Notes: generated from the letters alone by a model not told the origin. A stretch of 32,715 nucleotides of DNA from JAUSIF01 sp964620215 (GCA_964620215.1 CAZUJE010000015.1:1-32715); one strand, 5' to 3'; positions 15,707-24,473 are shown, numbered from the stretch's first letter. Program-made: numbers and translations.

Positions 15707-17147
15707 TTGTCCACGCTGACTTCCCTGACGCTCACCGAAGCCCGCGATGGATTGCGCGCGAAGAAATTTTCCGCGCGCGAACTCGCGGACGCCCATGTGC
15801 AGGCGATGGAAAAGGCGAGGGATCTCAACGCCTATATTCTGGAAACGCCCGAACACGCACGGAAGATGGCGAAGGCGAGCGACGAGCGCATCGCTTCGGG
15901 AAAGGCCGGACCGCTCGAAGGCATCCCGCTCGGGATCAAAGACCTGTTCTGCACCGAAGGCATCCGCACCACCGCCAGTTCGAAAATCCTCGGCGATTTC
16001 GTGCCGCCATATGAATCGACTGTCACCGCGAATTTATGGCGCGATGGCGCTGTCCTGCTTGGAAAAACTAACAACGACGAATTCGCGATGGGATCGAGCA
16101 ACGAGACATCGCATTTCGGCCCGGTGACTTCGCCGTGGCGGCGAAAAGGCTCCAACGCGCCGCTCGTTCCCGGTGGCTCGTCCGGTGGTTCGGCGGCGGC
16201 GGTCGCGGCCGAACTCTGTCTCGGCGCCACCGGCACCGACACCGGCGGCTCGATCCGCCAGCCCGCCGCCTTCACCGGCATTGTCGGCATGAAGCCGACT
16301 TATGGACGCTGTTCGCGCTGGGGCATTGTCGCCTTCGCATCGTCGCTCGATCAGGCCGGTCCGTTCGCGCGCACGGTGAAGGATGCCGCGATCCTGATGC
16401 GCTCGATGGCGGGATATGACGCGAAAGATTCAACGTCGGTTGATATTTCCGTTCCCGATTACGAAAAAGCGATCGGAAAATCGGTGAAGGGAATGAAAAT
16501 CGGAATTCCGCGCGAATATCGCGTGGAGGGAATGCCGGAGGAAATCGACAAGCCGTGGGAAGCGGGACGCGAATGGCTGAAGGCGGCGGGCGCGGAGATC
16601 GTCGATATTTCTCTGCCGCACACCAAATACGCGCTGCCGGCTTATTACATCGTGGCGCCCGCCGAAGCGTCCTCCAATCTCGCGCGCTATGACGGCGTCC
16701 GCTACGGGTTGCGGGAGCAGGGCCGCGACATCATCGATATGTATGAGAAGACGCGGGCGTCCGGCTTCGGCCATGAAGTCACGCGCCGCGTGCTGATCGG
16801 CACTTACGTTCTGTCAGCGGGCTACTACGACGCCTATTATCCGCGCCGGCAGGAAGCCCCNNNNNNNNNNGCGGGTTGCCCCGGCCGCACTCCAGCGTGA
16901 TCACATCGGCGAAAAATCCGGCGGCGATCCGACGGAAATGTATCTGAATGATATTTTCACGGTGACCGTGAACATGGCGGGACTGCCCGGTATCGCGGTC
17001 CCGGCGGGCCTCGACCACAACGGCCTGCCGCTCGGATTACAGTTGATCGGCAAGCCGTTTGGCGAAGAAGAGCTGTTTTCCCTCGGCGCCGTGATCGAGC
17101 AGGCGGCGGGCCGTTTCCAGCCCAAGGACAAGTGGTGGGCGGTTTAA
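15707..17147 (+). CDS. gatA: Asp-tRNA(Asn)/Glu-tRNA(Gln) amidotransferase subunit A, split by an assembly gap
   Basis: GatA is the amidase-signature subunit that releases ammonia from glutamine for GatCAB. The catalytic Ser-Ser-Lys triad is present: K78 (GIPLGIKDLF), S158 (PGGSSGGSAAA) and S182 (DTGGSIRQPAAF). The start is TTG at 15707, 3 bp after the gatC stop. The frame runs to the N stretch at 16861-16870. It resumes in another frame (GEKSGGDPTEMYLNDIFT, then VNMAGLPGIAVPAG) and ends at 17147. Residues just before the gap (YYPRRQEA) and just after it (APAALQRDH) do not fit the family. Against the usual length of about 490, roughly 15-20 residues are missing. The likely cause is a mis-sized scaffold gap with error-prone contig ends, not a real mutation. 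Confidence 0.95.
16861..16870. other. Assembly gap (10 N) inside gatA
   Basis: Ten undetermined bases lie within the gatA coding region. The reading frames on the two sides differ, so the stated length cannot be the true length. Confidence 0.99.
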
Positions 17148-17233
17148 GGGAAATCGGGGAATACCCCAGCTTGACGCAATCGTAACTCGCCTTTGTTATG
17201 CGGGCACTCGATCCTGACCGAGGCGGATTTTGT

Positions 17234-18634
17234 ATGCGTATGCGTTTTGGCATGGCGATCATTGCGGCGTCGGCATCGGTGCTTTTGGCATCGTGCGCGT
17301 CGCTGCATAATTTGCCGGCCAATCTTCCCATCACATCGGCTTCCGCCAATCCGCTCACCGGCGCCGGCGGCGGGTCGGAGGCGCCCAGCTACACCGACGA
17401 TCTCCTGATCGGGCTGACCTTCTCCGGCGGCGGGATGCGGGCCGCGGCTTTTTCGTTCGGGGTATTGAAGGAACTGGATACGGCGCAACTGCCGCGCAGT
17501 TCCACGAACATTCCGCTCACCGAGCGCATTGATTTTGTTTCCGGTGTTTCCGGCGGCTCGGTCACCGCCGCCTATTTCGGCCTAAAGCGCCGGGAAGGAC
17601 TTGCCGATTTCCGCGAGCGGTTTTTGATCCGTGATGCCGAAGCGGGGATGATTACGCATATCGGCCCGGCCACCGTCGCCGCGGGACTTGGCGGCGGACT
17701 GAACACCGGCCAATTTCCAAACTGGCTCGACGCGAATTTGTTTGATGGCGCCACCTTCGCGCAGTTGCGCGCGGACCGCCGCCCCCGTGTCTGGATCAAT
17801 GCCTCGGATATTTATAACCGCACGCCGTTCGTATTCGGGCGGACGGCATTCGAAGCCATTTGCAGCGATCTTGCATCCTACAAGTTGTCCAATGCGGTCG
17901 CCGCATCCGCGGCGGTGCCGCTGGTGTTCGCGCCGATCGTGCTGGAGACCTATGGAGAAAAATGCGCGGCCCCATTGCCGGCCTGGGCGGTCAAAGCCAT
18001 CGCCAATCCTAATTCGCCGCCGATGTTGCGCGCCTTCTCGCTGGCGCTGAACAGTTACCGCACGGGTTCGGTGAAATACATCAAACTGCTCGACGGCGGG
18101 CTCGTGGATAATTTCGGCGTATCGGGCTTCACCATCGCGCGGGAATCTTCCGACACACCGTATGGGCCGCTGACGCCGCAGCAGGCGGTGAAAATCCGCC
18201 GTGCGATGTTCATGGTTGTCGATGCGGGACGCGCTCCGTCCGGGGACTGGGTAAAAACAGTAGAGGGTCCGGGTGGTGCGGAATTGATAGGTGCCGCTTC
18301 CGACACCGCCATCGATGCCAGCGTTCGCGCCAGCTATACGGCTTTTGAGCGCACGACGTTCGACTGGCAGGCGCAGATCGTGCGCTGGCGCTGCGGACTT
18401 TCCGCCGCCGAGCGGAAAAAACTTGGCGCCGGGCCAGGATGGAATTGCAAGGACGTGAAATTCTTTGTGGGCCGGGTCAGCTTCGATCAGCTCGGACAGG
18501 CCCGCGCGGGCCAGCTCAATACAGTGCCGACACGCTTCAAATTGCCGGTAGAGTCGGTCGATCTGCTTATTCAGGCGGGACAGGACGCACTTCGCAACCA
18601 CCAGACTTACCGGTCGTTTCTTTCAAGCCTGTAA
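17234..18634 (+). CDS. Patatin-like phospholipase, predicted lipoprotein
   Basis: The 466-residue protein has a lipoprotein signal (MRMRFGMAIIAASASVLL, lipobox LASC with Cys21), so it is probably anchored in the envelope. The patatin catalytic features are present: an oxyanion Gly-rich loop FSGGGMRAAAFSFGVL, the nucleophile elbow GVSGGS (Ser106) and the catalytic Asp in LLDGGLVDNFG (Asp287). Ser/Asp-dyad acyl hydrolase activity on phospholipids is therefore expected. The ATG at 17234 is chosen because it gives a clean signal peptide and has GAGGCGGA upstream; an in-frame ATG at 17198 would put charged residues before the signal. It follows gatA by 86 bp, and its substrate and role are not evident. 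Self-directed membrane remodelling or lipid turnover is more likely than a secreted toxin, given the lipobox. Confidence 0.9.
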   Translation: MRMRFGMAIIAASASVLLASCASLHNLPANLPITSASANPLTGAGGGSEAPSYTDDLLIGLTFSGGGMRAAAFSFGVLKELDTAQLPRSSTNIPLTERIDFVSGVSGGSVTAAYFGLKRREGLADFRERFLIRDAEAGMITHIGPATVAAGLGGGLNTGQFPNWLDANLFDGATFAQLRADRRPRVWINASDIYNRTPFVFGRTAFEAICSDLASYKLSNAVAASAAVPLVFAPIVLETYGEKCAAPLPAWAVKAIANPNSPPMLRAFSLALNSYRTGSVKYIKLLDGGLVDNFGVSGFTIARESSDTPYGPLTPQQAVKIRRAMFMVVDAGRAPSGDWVKTVEGPGGAELIGAASDTAIDASVRASYTAFERTTFDWQAQIVRWRCGLSAAERKKLGAGPGWNCKDVKFFVGRVSFDQLGQARAGQLNTVPTRFKLPVESVDLLIQAGQDALRNHQTYRSFLSSL

Positions 18635-18698
18635 TATATCCACACTGTTACCGCCGTCCGCCCCACGACTCTGCTATGGTCGGGCTAAGGGGCCAAGC

Positions 18699-19118
18699 GT
18701 GAATACAGAAGAAACGCGCGCTAACGTCCGTCAGATGTACGACGCCTATGCCAAGGGCGATGCCGAACGTTTTGCCGCTTTCCTCGATGACAATCTTGAT
18801 TGGGTTATCCACGCGCCGATCGAGGTGTTTTCCTTCGCCGGGCAGCGCAAGGGCAAGGTCGCCGTGCTCGAAGCCCTGGCCGGCATTGCCGACGATTACG
18901 AACTGAAGAAATACGATGTTCAATACATGATTGTTGACGGCGAGCGCGCCGCCGTTTTGTCCGAAGTTCGATTCGTCCAGCGCTCGTCGGGCCGGATGCT
19001 GGCCTTCCGCATCGCCGACTTCGTGCGCTTCAGGAACGGCAAGCTGGTTGAATTCCGCGAATTCACCGATACTTTCGACGTAACTCAACAGGCGCTCGGC
19101 CGATTCTTCGAAGTCTGA
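18699..19118 (+). CDS. SnoaL/NTF2-like small protein
   Basis: The 139-residue cytoplasmic protein has the cone-shaped NTF2-like fold pattern. It opens with a helix (NVRQMYDAYAKGDAERFAAFL), then DDNLDWVIHAPIEVFSFAG, and closes with a strand-rich half (MLAFRIADFVRFRNGKLVEFREF TDTFD). This is typical of SnoaL-like ketosteroid-isomerase relatives, which may be enzymes or ligand binders; the sequence does not tell which. The start is GTG at 18699 with AAGGGG upstream. It is followed 24 bp later by lrgA and may share its transcript. Confidence 0.85.
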   Translation: MNTEETRANVRQMYDAYAKGDAERFAAFLDDNLDWVIHAPIEVFSFAGQRKGKVAVLEALAGIADDYELKKYDVQYMIVDGERAAVLSEVRFVQRSSGRMLAFRIADFVRFRNGKLVEFREFTDTFDVTQQALGRFFEV

Positions 19119-19142
19119 AGGCGGCGTCGCAAGGGAGCCGCC

Positions 19143-19547
19143 ATGCTGCACGCGCTTGCGACCTTTCTTGTTTGCCAGCTTGCGGGCGAAGCGCTCGTGC
19201 TGCTCACCGAAATGCCGGTGCCGGGTCCGGTCGTCGGCATGGTGCTGCTGTTCTTGTTGCTTGTCTGGAACATCGAGCTTCCCTATTCGCTCAATGAAAC
19301 CGCCGACGGAATCCTGAAACATCTTTCGCTGCTGTTTGTCCCCGCCGGTGTCGGCGTCGTGCAGCATCTCGACCGCTTCGGCACGGAAGGCTGGCGCATC
19401 GCCATCGTCGTCGTGGTGTCCACCGCGATTACGCTGGCGGTGACGGCGCTGACATTCGCGGGCGTCTCGAGAATGCTCGGCGACGACGGGGAAGGGCGGC
19501 TCGATGTGGCGCGGAAATCCTCGCGCCGGAAAGCGCGCCGCCAATGA
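19143..19547 (+). CDS. lrgA: CidA/LrgA family holin-like membrane protein
   Basis: The 134-residue protein has four predicted helices and the family region around LVCQLAGEALVLLTEMPVPGPVVGMVLLF (start) and LSLLFVPAGVGVVQHL (middle). Family members work with a CidB/LrgB partner in control of autolysis or, as shown for some plant and bacterial relatives, in export of organic acids such as glycolate or pyruvate. The ATG at 19143 has AGGGAG upstream. A basic tail (RKSSRRKARRQ) ends the protein. It overlaps lrgB by 4 nt (ATGA), a strong sign that the two products act together. Confidence 0.92.
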   Translation: MLHALATFLVCQLAGEALVLLTEMPVPGPVVGMVLLFLLLVWNIELPYSLNETADGILKHLSLLFVPAGVGVVQHLDRFGTEGWRIAIVVVVSTAITLAVTALTFAGVSRMLGDDGEGRLDVARKSSRRKARRQ

Positions 19548-20263
19548 CCGATCTCGTCCAGCTCTGGGTTTATCTATCCGGGCAGCCGCTGCTCTGGCTC
19601 ACGGTGACGCTGGTTGCGTATCTGGTGGCGGATGGAATTTCGATTGCCTGTAATCGCCATCCGCTCGCCAATCCGATGCCGCTGAGCATTTTCATCATTT
19701 CGTGTCTGTTGCTGATTTCGGAAACGAAATTCTCCGCCTATTTCGCCGGCGCGCAGTTCGTCCACTTTCTGCTTGGGCCCGCGACCGTGGCGCTCGCCGT
19801 GCCACTGTACCGGCATCTGCCGCAGGTCCGCCGCGCGCTGATCCCGATGAGTGTGGCGCTGATCGCGGGATGCACGGCAGCCATCGTATCCGCGGTGATG
19901 CTCGCCCAGTGGATCGGCCTCAGTCCGCAGACAACATTGGCGCTGGCGCCGAAATCCGCTTCCGCCGCCATCGCCATGGGCATCGCGGAAAAAATCATGG
20001 CCGAGCCCGCGCTGACGGCGGTGCTCGTCATCAGCACGGGCATCACCGGCGCGATCATTGTCACGCCGCTGATGAACTTGCTCGGCTTGAAAAATTACGC
20101 CGCACGCGGCTTCGCGGCGGGCCTCGCCGCCCATGGGCTCGGCACCGCGCGCGCGTTCCAGGTCAATCCGCTCGCGGGCACGTTCGCCGGCATTGCGCTC
20201 GGCTTGAACGGCCTGCTCACGGCGATTCTGGTGCCGCTCTTGTTGCAGCTTTTGGTGAGATAG
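19544..20263 (+). CDS. lrgB: CidB/LrgB family membrane protein
   Basis: The 239-residue polytopic membrane protein is the partner of LrgA. Family motifs include FLLGPATVALAVPLYRHLP, LALAPKSASAAIAMGIAE and GLAAHGLGTARAF, and the length is normal. The start ATG overlaps the lrgA stop. The stop (20261-20263) is 3 bp from the stop of a convergent tiny membrane protein gene, with a very short hairpin AGCGC-CTA-GCGCT between them. The physiological role here (metabolite export or cell-wall-related) cannot be decided from sequence. Confidence 0.93.
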   Translation: MTDLVQLWVYLSGQPLLWLTVTLVAYLVADGISIACNRHPLANPMPLSIFIISCLLLISETKFSAYFAGAQFVHFLLGPATVALAVPLYRHLPQVRRALIPMSVALIAGCTAAIVSAVMLAQWIGLSPQTTLALAPKSASAAIAMGIAEKIMAEPALTAVLVISTGITGAIIVTPLMNLLGLKNYAARGFAAGLAAHGLGTARAFQVNPLAGTFAGIALGLNGLLTAILVPLLLQLLVR

Positions 20264-20266
20264 CGC

Positions 20267-20419
20267 CTAGCGCTCGAGCATCGAGATTTTGGAAGCGGTG
20301 ATTTCCCGCTTTCCTTGAATCGCGGTGATGCCCGAAAAAACGATCAGCATGAGCATGAGAATGACCGACAGGCCGCTCATATAACCGATCAACGCATGGC
20401 GCTGGGAAAGGAAATGCAT
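20267..20419 (-). CDS. Tiny single-helix membrane protein (50 aa)
   Basis: The frame starts at 20419 with a near-perfect ribosome binding site (AGGAGG, 5 nt before ATG). The protein begins MHFLSQRHALIGYM, continues with a transmembrane helix GLSVILMLMLIVFSGITAI and ends in a short basic tail QGKREITASKISMLER. No family is recognised. A GTGCG-TTTG-CGCAC hairpin (20431-20444) directly abuts the ribosome binding site and might control its access. It is the last of four tiny membrane genes in tandem. Confidence 0.75.
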   Translation of the reverse strand: MHFLSQRHALIGYMSGLSVILMLMLIVFSGITAIQGKREITASKISMLER

Positions 20420-20500
20420 CGCTCCCTCCTGTGCGTTTGCGCACACTAACGCTCATTCAGGAAACTGGTTCCTGCGCGAAAAAATGCGAGTTCCGTTTGA

Positions 20501-20668
20501 TTAAAGTCCGATATATCCGGCGGTTGCGGCGCCGAACCAGTAAAACATTGCGCCGGTCATGACCGCGCCCATCGCGAAGCCGATTGCGAAGCGATTGCCC
20601 GAAAGCGGGCGGCGTCTGATTTGAAAGCGCTCCTCCCACGCCTCCTGAACGTAATTATGGGTTTTCAT
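20501..20668 (-). CDS. Tiny membrane protein (55 aa)
   Basis: The ATG at 20668 is preceded by GGAGGATGTT, a strong ribosome binding site. The 55-residue protein has a polar, charged start (MKTHNYVQEAWEERFQIRRR), then one hydrophobic segment (FAIGFAMGAVMTGAMFYWFG), and ends TAGYIGL. The helix is Gly/Met-rich, as in helix-packing small subunits. It lies 16 bp downstream of the next gene in the row, so they are likely one transcript. The function is unknown. Confidence 0.72.
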   Translation of the reverse strand: MKTHNYVQEAWEERFQIRRRPLSGNRFAIGFAMGAVMTGAMFYWFGAATAGYIGL

Positions 20669-20684
20669 AACATCCTCCTCCGCA

Positions 20685-20846
20685 TCAGTTGATGCGAGGC
20701 TGGTCGATTTTCGGCACGGTCAGGTCGAGGGTTATGCGCCGCGGATCCTCGCGTCCGGCGAGGACATATACCGCGAGCACGGCGATCACGACCGCTATCG
20801 TGCCCATCGTAAATCCGAGAAAGGCGTTGCCTGAGCCGTCCTGCAT
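20685..20846 (-). CDS. Tiny membrane protein (53 aa)
   Basis: The ATG at 20846 has GGAGGAACCTTC upstream. The 53-residue product begins MQDGSGNAFLGF, has a clear transmembrane helix TMGTIAVVIAVLAVYVLAG, and ends with a soluble tail (REDPRRITLDLTVPKIDQP). The layout of a short N-terminus, one helix and a polar tail resembles the 93-residue neighbour upstream (TM then tail), which suggests old duplication, though the residues differ. The function is unknown. Confidence 0.78.
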   Translation of the reverse strand: MQDGSGNAFLGFTMGTIAVVIAVLAVYVLAGREDPRRITLDLTVPKIDQPRIN

Positions 20847-20899
20847 GAAGGTTCCTCCGTCTGCCAGATAACGTGCACCGCAGGAGAGGAGTTCCATTC

Positions 20900-20935
20900 A
20901 AAAAGAGAGTGGCCGGACTTATGCCCGGCCACTCT
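20900..20935 (-). terminator. Intrinsic terminator after the 93-aa membrane protein gene
   Basis: Read on the minus strand, an 11-bp stem (AGAGTGGCCGG/CCGGCCACTCT, 20906-20935) is followed by CTTTTTG. It comes 19 bp after the stop at 20955 and before the next tiny gene, so the remaining three probably have their own promoter within 20847-20899 or depend on read-through. Confidence 0.85.
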
Positions 20936-20954
20936 GCGAATTGGATTTGTCCGC

Positions 20955-21236
20955 TTACTGCTCGGGCGCCTTCGGCTGTTCGGACGCCGGTGGCGTGCTT
21001 GGGATCACGCTCGGACCCTTCTCGGCCGGGGCCGGCGTACTCGTCACCGGCGGACTGATCTTGACGTCCGCCTGCTGGGTGCCGGTCGTATCGCTGAATA
21101 CGAGAAAGGCCACGAGAGCCACGATCACCGCGATGGCGCCGATAATCAGCGGGCTGAACGGGTTCATGCCGTAATCGGATTGCAGACCCTGCTTGTAGCC
21201 GTCGCTGTAATTCTTCTCGAAGTCATGATGGGACAT
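20955..21236 (-). CDS. Small membrane protein with Pro-rich tail (93 aa)
   Basis: The ATG at 21236 has GGAGGAAATCA upstream. The protein starts with a His/Tyr-rich polar part (MSHHDFEKNYSDGYKQGLQ), then one transmembrane helix (SPLIIGAIAVIVALVAFLVF). It ends in a Thr/Pro/Ala-rich low-complexity tail (VKISPPVTSTPAPAEKGP...). The topology suggests an envelope-spanning tether or spacer. It is divergent from gatB and has its own terminator. No family is recognised. Confidence 0.8.
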   Translation of the reverse strand: MSHHDFEKNYSDGYKQGLQSDYGMNPFSPLIIGAIAVIVALVAFLVFSDTTGTQQADVKISPPVTSTPAPAEKGPSVIPSTPPASEQPKAPEQ

Positions 21237-21363
21237 TGATTTCCTCCATCTCTAATTGAATTGAAAACGTCTCCCGTGCGCGATGGTTCCGAAATTGGCA
21301 TTTCACGCGGGCGTGGAACCTGTTGTAAGAAGTTCCGCGAGTCAGGAACTCAGGCTGAGGAAG

Positions 21364-22827
21364 ATGGCGGCGGGCAATCAATCCAAGCTCATCAAGGGCG
21401 AAAAAGGCGAGTGGGAAATCGTCATCGGCATGGAAGTCCATGCGCAGGTGACTTCGGAGGCGAAACTGTTCTCCGGCGCTTCCACGGCCTTCGGCGGCGC
21501 GCCGAACTCGCATGTATCGCTCGTGGATGCGGCGATGCCGGGAATGCTGCCGGTCATCAACGCGCATTGCGTCGAGCAGGCCGTGCGAACCGGCCTCGGC
21601 CTGAAGGCAAAGATCAATCTGAAATCCATCTTTGACCGGAAAAATTATTTCTATCCCGATCTGCCGCAGGGCTATCAGATCAGCCAGTTCAAATCGCCGG
21701 TGGTGGGAGAGGGCAAAGTCGTCGTGGACATGCCCGACGGCGAAAGCGTCGAGGTCGGCATCGAGCGGCTGCATCTCGAACAGGACGCGGGCAAGTCCGT
21801 GCATGACCGGCATCCGACCATGTCGGGCGTCGATCTGAACCGTTCCGGCGTGGCGCTGATGGAAATCGTGTCGAAGCCGGACATCCGCTCGGCGGAAGAG
21901 GCGAAGGCGTACGTCTCCAAGCTGCGTTCGATTTTGCGCTATCTCGGAACGTGTGATGGAAACATGGAAGAAGGCTCGCTGCGCGCGGACGTGAATGTGT
22001 CCGTGCGGAAGCCGGGCGCGCCGCTCGGCACGCGCTGCGAAATCAAGAACGTGAATTCCATCCGGTTTATAGGTCAGGCGGTTGAATACGAAGCCCGCCG
22101 CCAGATCGAAATCATCGAGGACGGCGGCAAGATCGTGCAGGAGACGCGGCTGTTCGATTCCGACAGGGGCGAGACGCGATCCATGCGCTCCAAGGAAGAA
22201 GCGCACGACTACCGCTATTTTCCCGACCCGGATTTGCTGCCGCTGGAATTCGACCAGAAATTCGTGGACGGGATCAAGGCGTCATTGCCGGAATTGCCGG
22301 ACGAGAAAAAGACACGCCTGATGAAACAGGGATTGTCCGCTTATGACGCCGGCATTCTCGTTGGCGAGCGCGAGACGGCGGATTATTTTGAAGAAGTCGC
22401 CAAGGGCCGCGATGCAAAGGCGGCGGCGAATTTCGTCATCAATGAACTGTTTGGCCGCCTGAATAAAGAGGGCAAGGATATTTCCTCGTCGCCTGTTTCC
22501 TCGAAGCAGGCGGGGACAATCCTCGATCTCATTTCCGAAGGCACAATCTCGGGCAAGATCGCGAAAGACCTGTTCGAAATCGTCTGGACCGAAGGCGGCG
22601 ATCCGCGCGCCATCGTCGAAAAGCGCGGCATGAAGCAGGTCACCGATCTCGGCGCGATTGAGAAAGTGATCGACAAAATCATCGCGAAGAATCCGGCAAA
22701 GGTCGAGGAAGCCAAAACCAAGCCGAAAGCGCTTGGCTGGTTCGTCGGCGAGGCGATGAAGGCTACCGGCGGCAAGGCCAGCCCGCAAATCGTGAACGAG
22801 ATTCTGAAAAAGAAGCTCGGGCTCTGA
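21364..22827 (+). CDS. gatB: Asp-tRNA(Asn)/Glu-tRNA(Gln) amidotransferase subunit B
   Basis: GatB binds and phosphorylates the mis-acylated tRNA within GatCAB. The 487-residue protein has the GatB cradle domain with WEIVIGMEVHAQV, RKNYFYPDLPQGYQISQ, GVDLNRSGVALMEIVSKPD, GNMEEGSLRADVNVS and DYRYFPDPDLLPL. The C-terminal YqeY-like tail domain follows (LFEIVWTEGGDPRAIVE...LGWFVGEAMKATGGKASP). The start is set at the ATG at 21364, which follows GAGGAAG; an upstream ATG (21283) would add 27 residues unlike the family. gatB is separated from gatCA by about 4.2 kb, as in several Rhizobiales. The next gene starts 4 bp after its stop. Confidence 0.97.
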   Translation: MAAGNQSKLIKGEKGEWEIVIGMEVHAQVTSEAKLFSGASTAFGGAPNSHVSLVDAAMPGMLPVINAHCVEQAVRTGLGLKAKINLKSIFDRKNYFYPDLPQGYQISQFKSPVVGEGKVVVDMPDGESVEVGIERLHLEQDAGKSVHDRHPTMSGVDLNRSGVALMEIVSKPDIRSAEEAKAYVSKLRSILRYLGTCDGNMEEGSLRADVNVSVRKPGAPLGTRCEIKNVNSIRFIGQAVEYEARRQIEIIEDGGKIVQETRLFDSDRGETRSMRSKEEAHDYRYFPDPDLLPLEFDQKFVDGIKASLPELPDEKKTRLMKQGLSAYDAGILVGERETADYFEEVAKGRDAKAAANFVINELFGRLNKEGKDISSSPVSSKQAGTILDLISEGTISGKIAKDLFEIVWTEGGDPRAIVEKRGMKQVTDLGAIEKVIDKIIAKNPAKVEEAKTKPKALGWFVGEAMKATGGKASPQIVNEILKKKLGL

Positions 22828-22831
22828 ATTC

Positions 22832-24364
22832 ATGGCATCGCGAACAGCAGGGCGCGCGCTGCGTGACCAGAACTGGCTCTCGGAGCTTCTGTCGCTCAAG
22901 GGCGTGCTGGCTTTCTGGATTCTCTACGGCATCGCGCACGCGATCCTGCGCCTCAATATCACCCGCACGCTGACCCTCGATGACAGCCGCGCCAGCGAAC
23001 TCGTGCAGACGCTTTCACCCGGCTATCAGGTGCGCCAGCCGCCGCTGTATGAGTGGCTGCTCTGGTTCTCGCAGCAACTGCTCGGCACCGGCATCGAGAG
23101 CCATCTCCTTGTCCGCTATTCGCTGATCGCCGCACTCGGTGTGGCAACTTTCGGTGCCGTGCGCGCCGCCACCAACAGTGAACGCTGGGCCGCTGCCGCG
23201 TCCCTCTCACTGGTTTTTTCCTATCCCGTCGGCTGGACGTTTCACGAATGGGCGACGCAGACGATCCTTCTCTGCATCGCCTGCATGGCGACGCTTCACG
23301 CAGCGATCCTGTTCCTGAAAAAGTCCGGGATGCGCGAGGCGGTGCTGCTCGGCCTCGCCATCGCGCTCGGCCTCTATGCGAAATTCAGCTATCCGCTGTT
23401 TCTCGCCGCGTTGCTGCTCGCGGCGATCAGCCTGCCGGAAACGCGCGCGCGGTTGCGCGATCCACGTCTTCTGATCTCGCTGGCCATCGCAGTGATCGCA
23501 ATCGCGCCCTATGCGCTCTGGATCGCGGAGGTGAAGGGCAATGTCGTTTCCGAAGTTTCCGCGCACCTAGCGCCGGAAACGCGCTCGCATCTTTCGCGCG
23601 CATTGCTGGGTCTCGGCAGGCTTGCGAAATCCCTGGCTTTGTTTCTGCTGCCCTGGATTTTACTGGTGGCGCTGCTGGCGCCATCCGCGTTCCTGCCATC
23701 GAACAAAAAACAGCCGGAGCCGGGCATCGCCGAGGCGCTCACCCTGCGCATCATGTTGATCGCAGCATTGCTCGCCGCCATCGGCATCGCGGCTGTCGGC
23801 GCCACCAATATCGCCGAGCGCTACATGCATCCCATTCTCATCGTGGCGCCGGTGTTTGTGTTCGCCCGCGTTGCGCGGCTTGCGAACAGGCCCAAATTTG
23901 TCCGCCAGATGGCGGCGTTTTCTGTTTGTGCGGCGCTGTTCCTGCTGGTGTTCCGTTTTGTTGCGGTTACCGACAATCCTTTAACCCAGCGCATGAGCCG
24001 GGGACTGCTCTCTCCCTATGCGGAGCTTTCGGAAATGCTGAAGGCGCGGGGTATTTCCGAGGGCACGATTGTATCCAGCCGCGTTCGCGATGCGGGAAAT
24101 TTGCGGGCGTTCAATCCGGAACTGAGAGTAAAAGCGGGAGAGTCATTTCGTGCGCTGCCTCCGCCGAGACGGGCGGCGGACGACCGAAGCTGCGTTCTGC
24201 TGTGGGGCGAGGGGCAGGCGCCGGAGGCGGCGAAGATCGCGCCGCTGGACAAACTGAAAATCGAAACGGTGAAAGTGGAAGCCCTCAAATCGCGCATTTT
24301 CGCCACGCGCAGCGAAACATGGTTCTTCGCGCGGCTCGATCCGAAATCCAAAACCTGCTCCTGA
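22832..24364 (+). CDS. GT39/PMT-like membrane glycosyltransferase
   Basis: The 510-residue polytopic membrane protein has about ten helices and the arrangement of the ArnT/PMT (GT-C) superfamily. After TM1 comes a short periplasmic loop with the acidic pair DDSR (TLTLDDSRASELVQ), then RQPPLYEWLLWFSQQLLG, which matches the family's xxPPLY motif. The C-terminal 130 residues form a soluble domain. Such enzymes move a sugar from a polyprenyl-phosphate donor to lipid A, another glycan or protein on the outer face of the inner membrane; the acceptor is unknown. The ATG lies 4 bp after the gatB stop, so it is probably translated from the gatB transcript. Confidence 0.85.
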   Translation: MASRTAGRALRDQNWLSELLSLKGVLAFWILYGIAHAILRLNITRTLTLDDSRASELVQTLSPGYQVRQPPLYEWLLWFSQQLLGTGIESHLLVRYSLIAALGVATFGAVRAATNSERWAAAASLSLVFSYPVGWTFHEWATQTILLCIACMATLHAAILFLKKSGMREAVLLGLAIALGLYAKFSYPLFLAALLLAAISLPETRARLRDPRLLISLAIAVIAIAPYALWIAEVKGNVVSEVSAHLAPETRSHLSRALLGLGRLAKSLALFLLPWILLVALLAPSAFLPSNKKQPEPGIAEALTLRIMLIAALLAAIGIAAVGATNIAERYMHPILIVAPVFVFARVARLANRPKFVRQMAAFSVCAALFLLVFRFVAVTDNPLTQRMSRGLLSPYAELSEMLKARGISEGTIVSSRVRDAGNLRAFNPELRVKAGESFRALPPPRRAADDRSCVLLWGEGQAPEAAKIAPLDKLKIETVKVEALKSRIFATRSETWFFARLDPKSKTCS

Positions 24365-24365
24365 A

Positions 24366-24426
24366 AAGCATCATCCCGGACTCCGGCCTACGCGGGGGCG
24401 CGAGCCAGATGTCCGGGATGCGCTTG
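24366..24426. repeat. Dispersed palindromic element, CATCCCGGAC type
   Basis: A 10-bp perfect inverted repeat CATCCCGGAC/GTCCGGGATG (24372-24381 and 24411-24420) has imperfectly matching flanks (AAGC...GCTT). This is the look of another short palindromic repeat class of Bradyrhizobium-like genomes. It lies between the convergent glycosyltransferase and DUF4394 genes and may act as a transcript end. Confidence 0.6.
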
Positions 24427-24430
24427 AGCT

Positions 24431-24462
24431 GGGAGCGCAGGGAGGTTTTCCTGTGCTCTCCC
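24431..24462. terminator. Imperfect hairpin between convergent genes
   Basis: GGGAG...CAGG pairs with CCTG...CTCCC around a T-rich loop. With no clear T-tract on either side it is a weak candidate for a shared transcription end after the DUF4394 gene. Confidence 0.3.
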
Positions 24463-24473
24463 GGCCCTAACGG

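Noticed and set aside
21223..22206. A 327-codon minus-strand frame opposite gatB
   Set aside because: It overlaps conserved gatB motifs and also the start of the 93-residue membrane gene; composition is that of a shadow frame.
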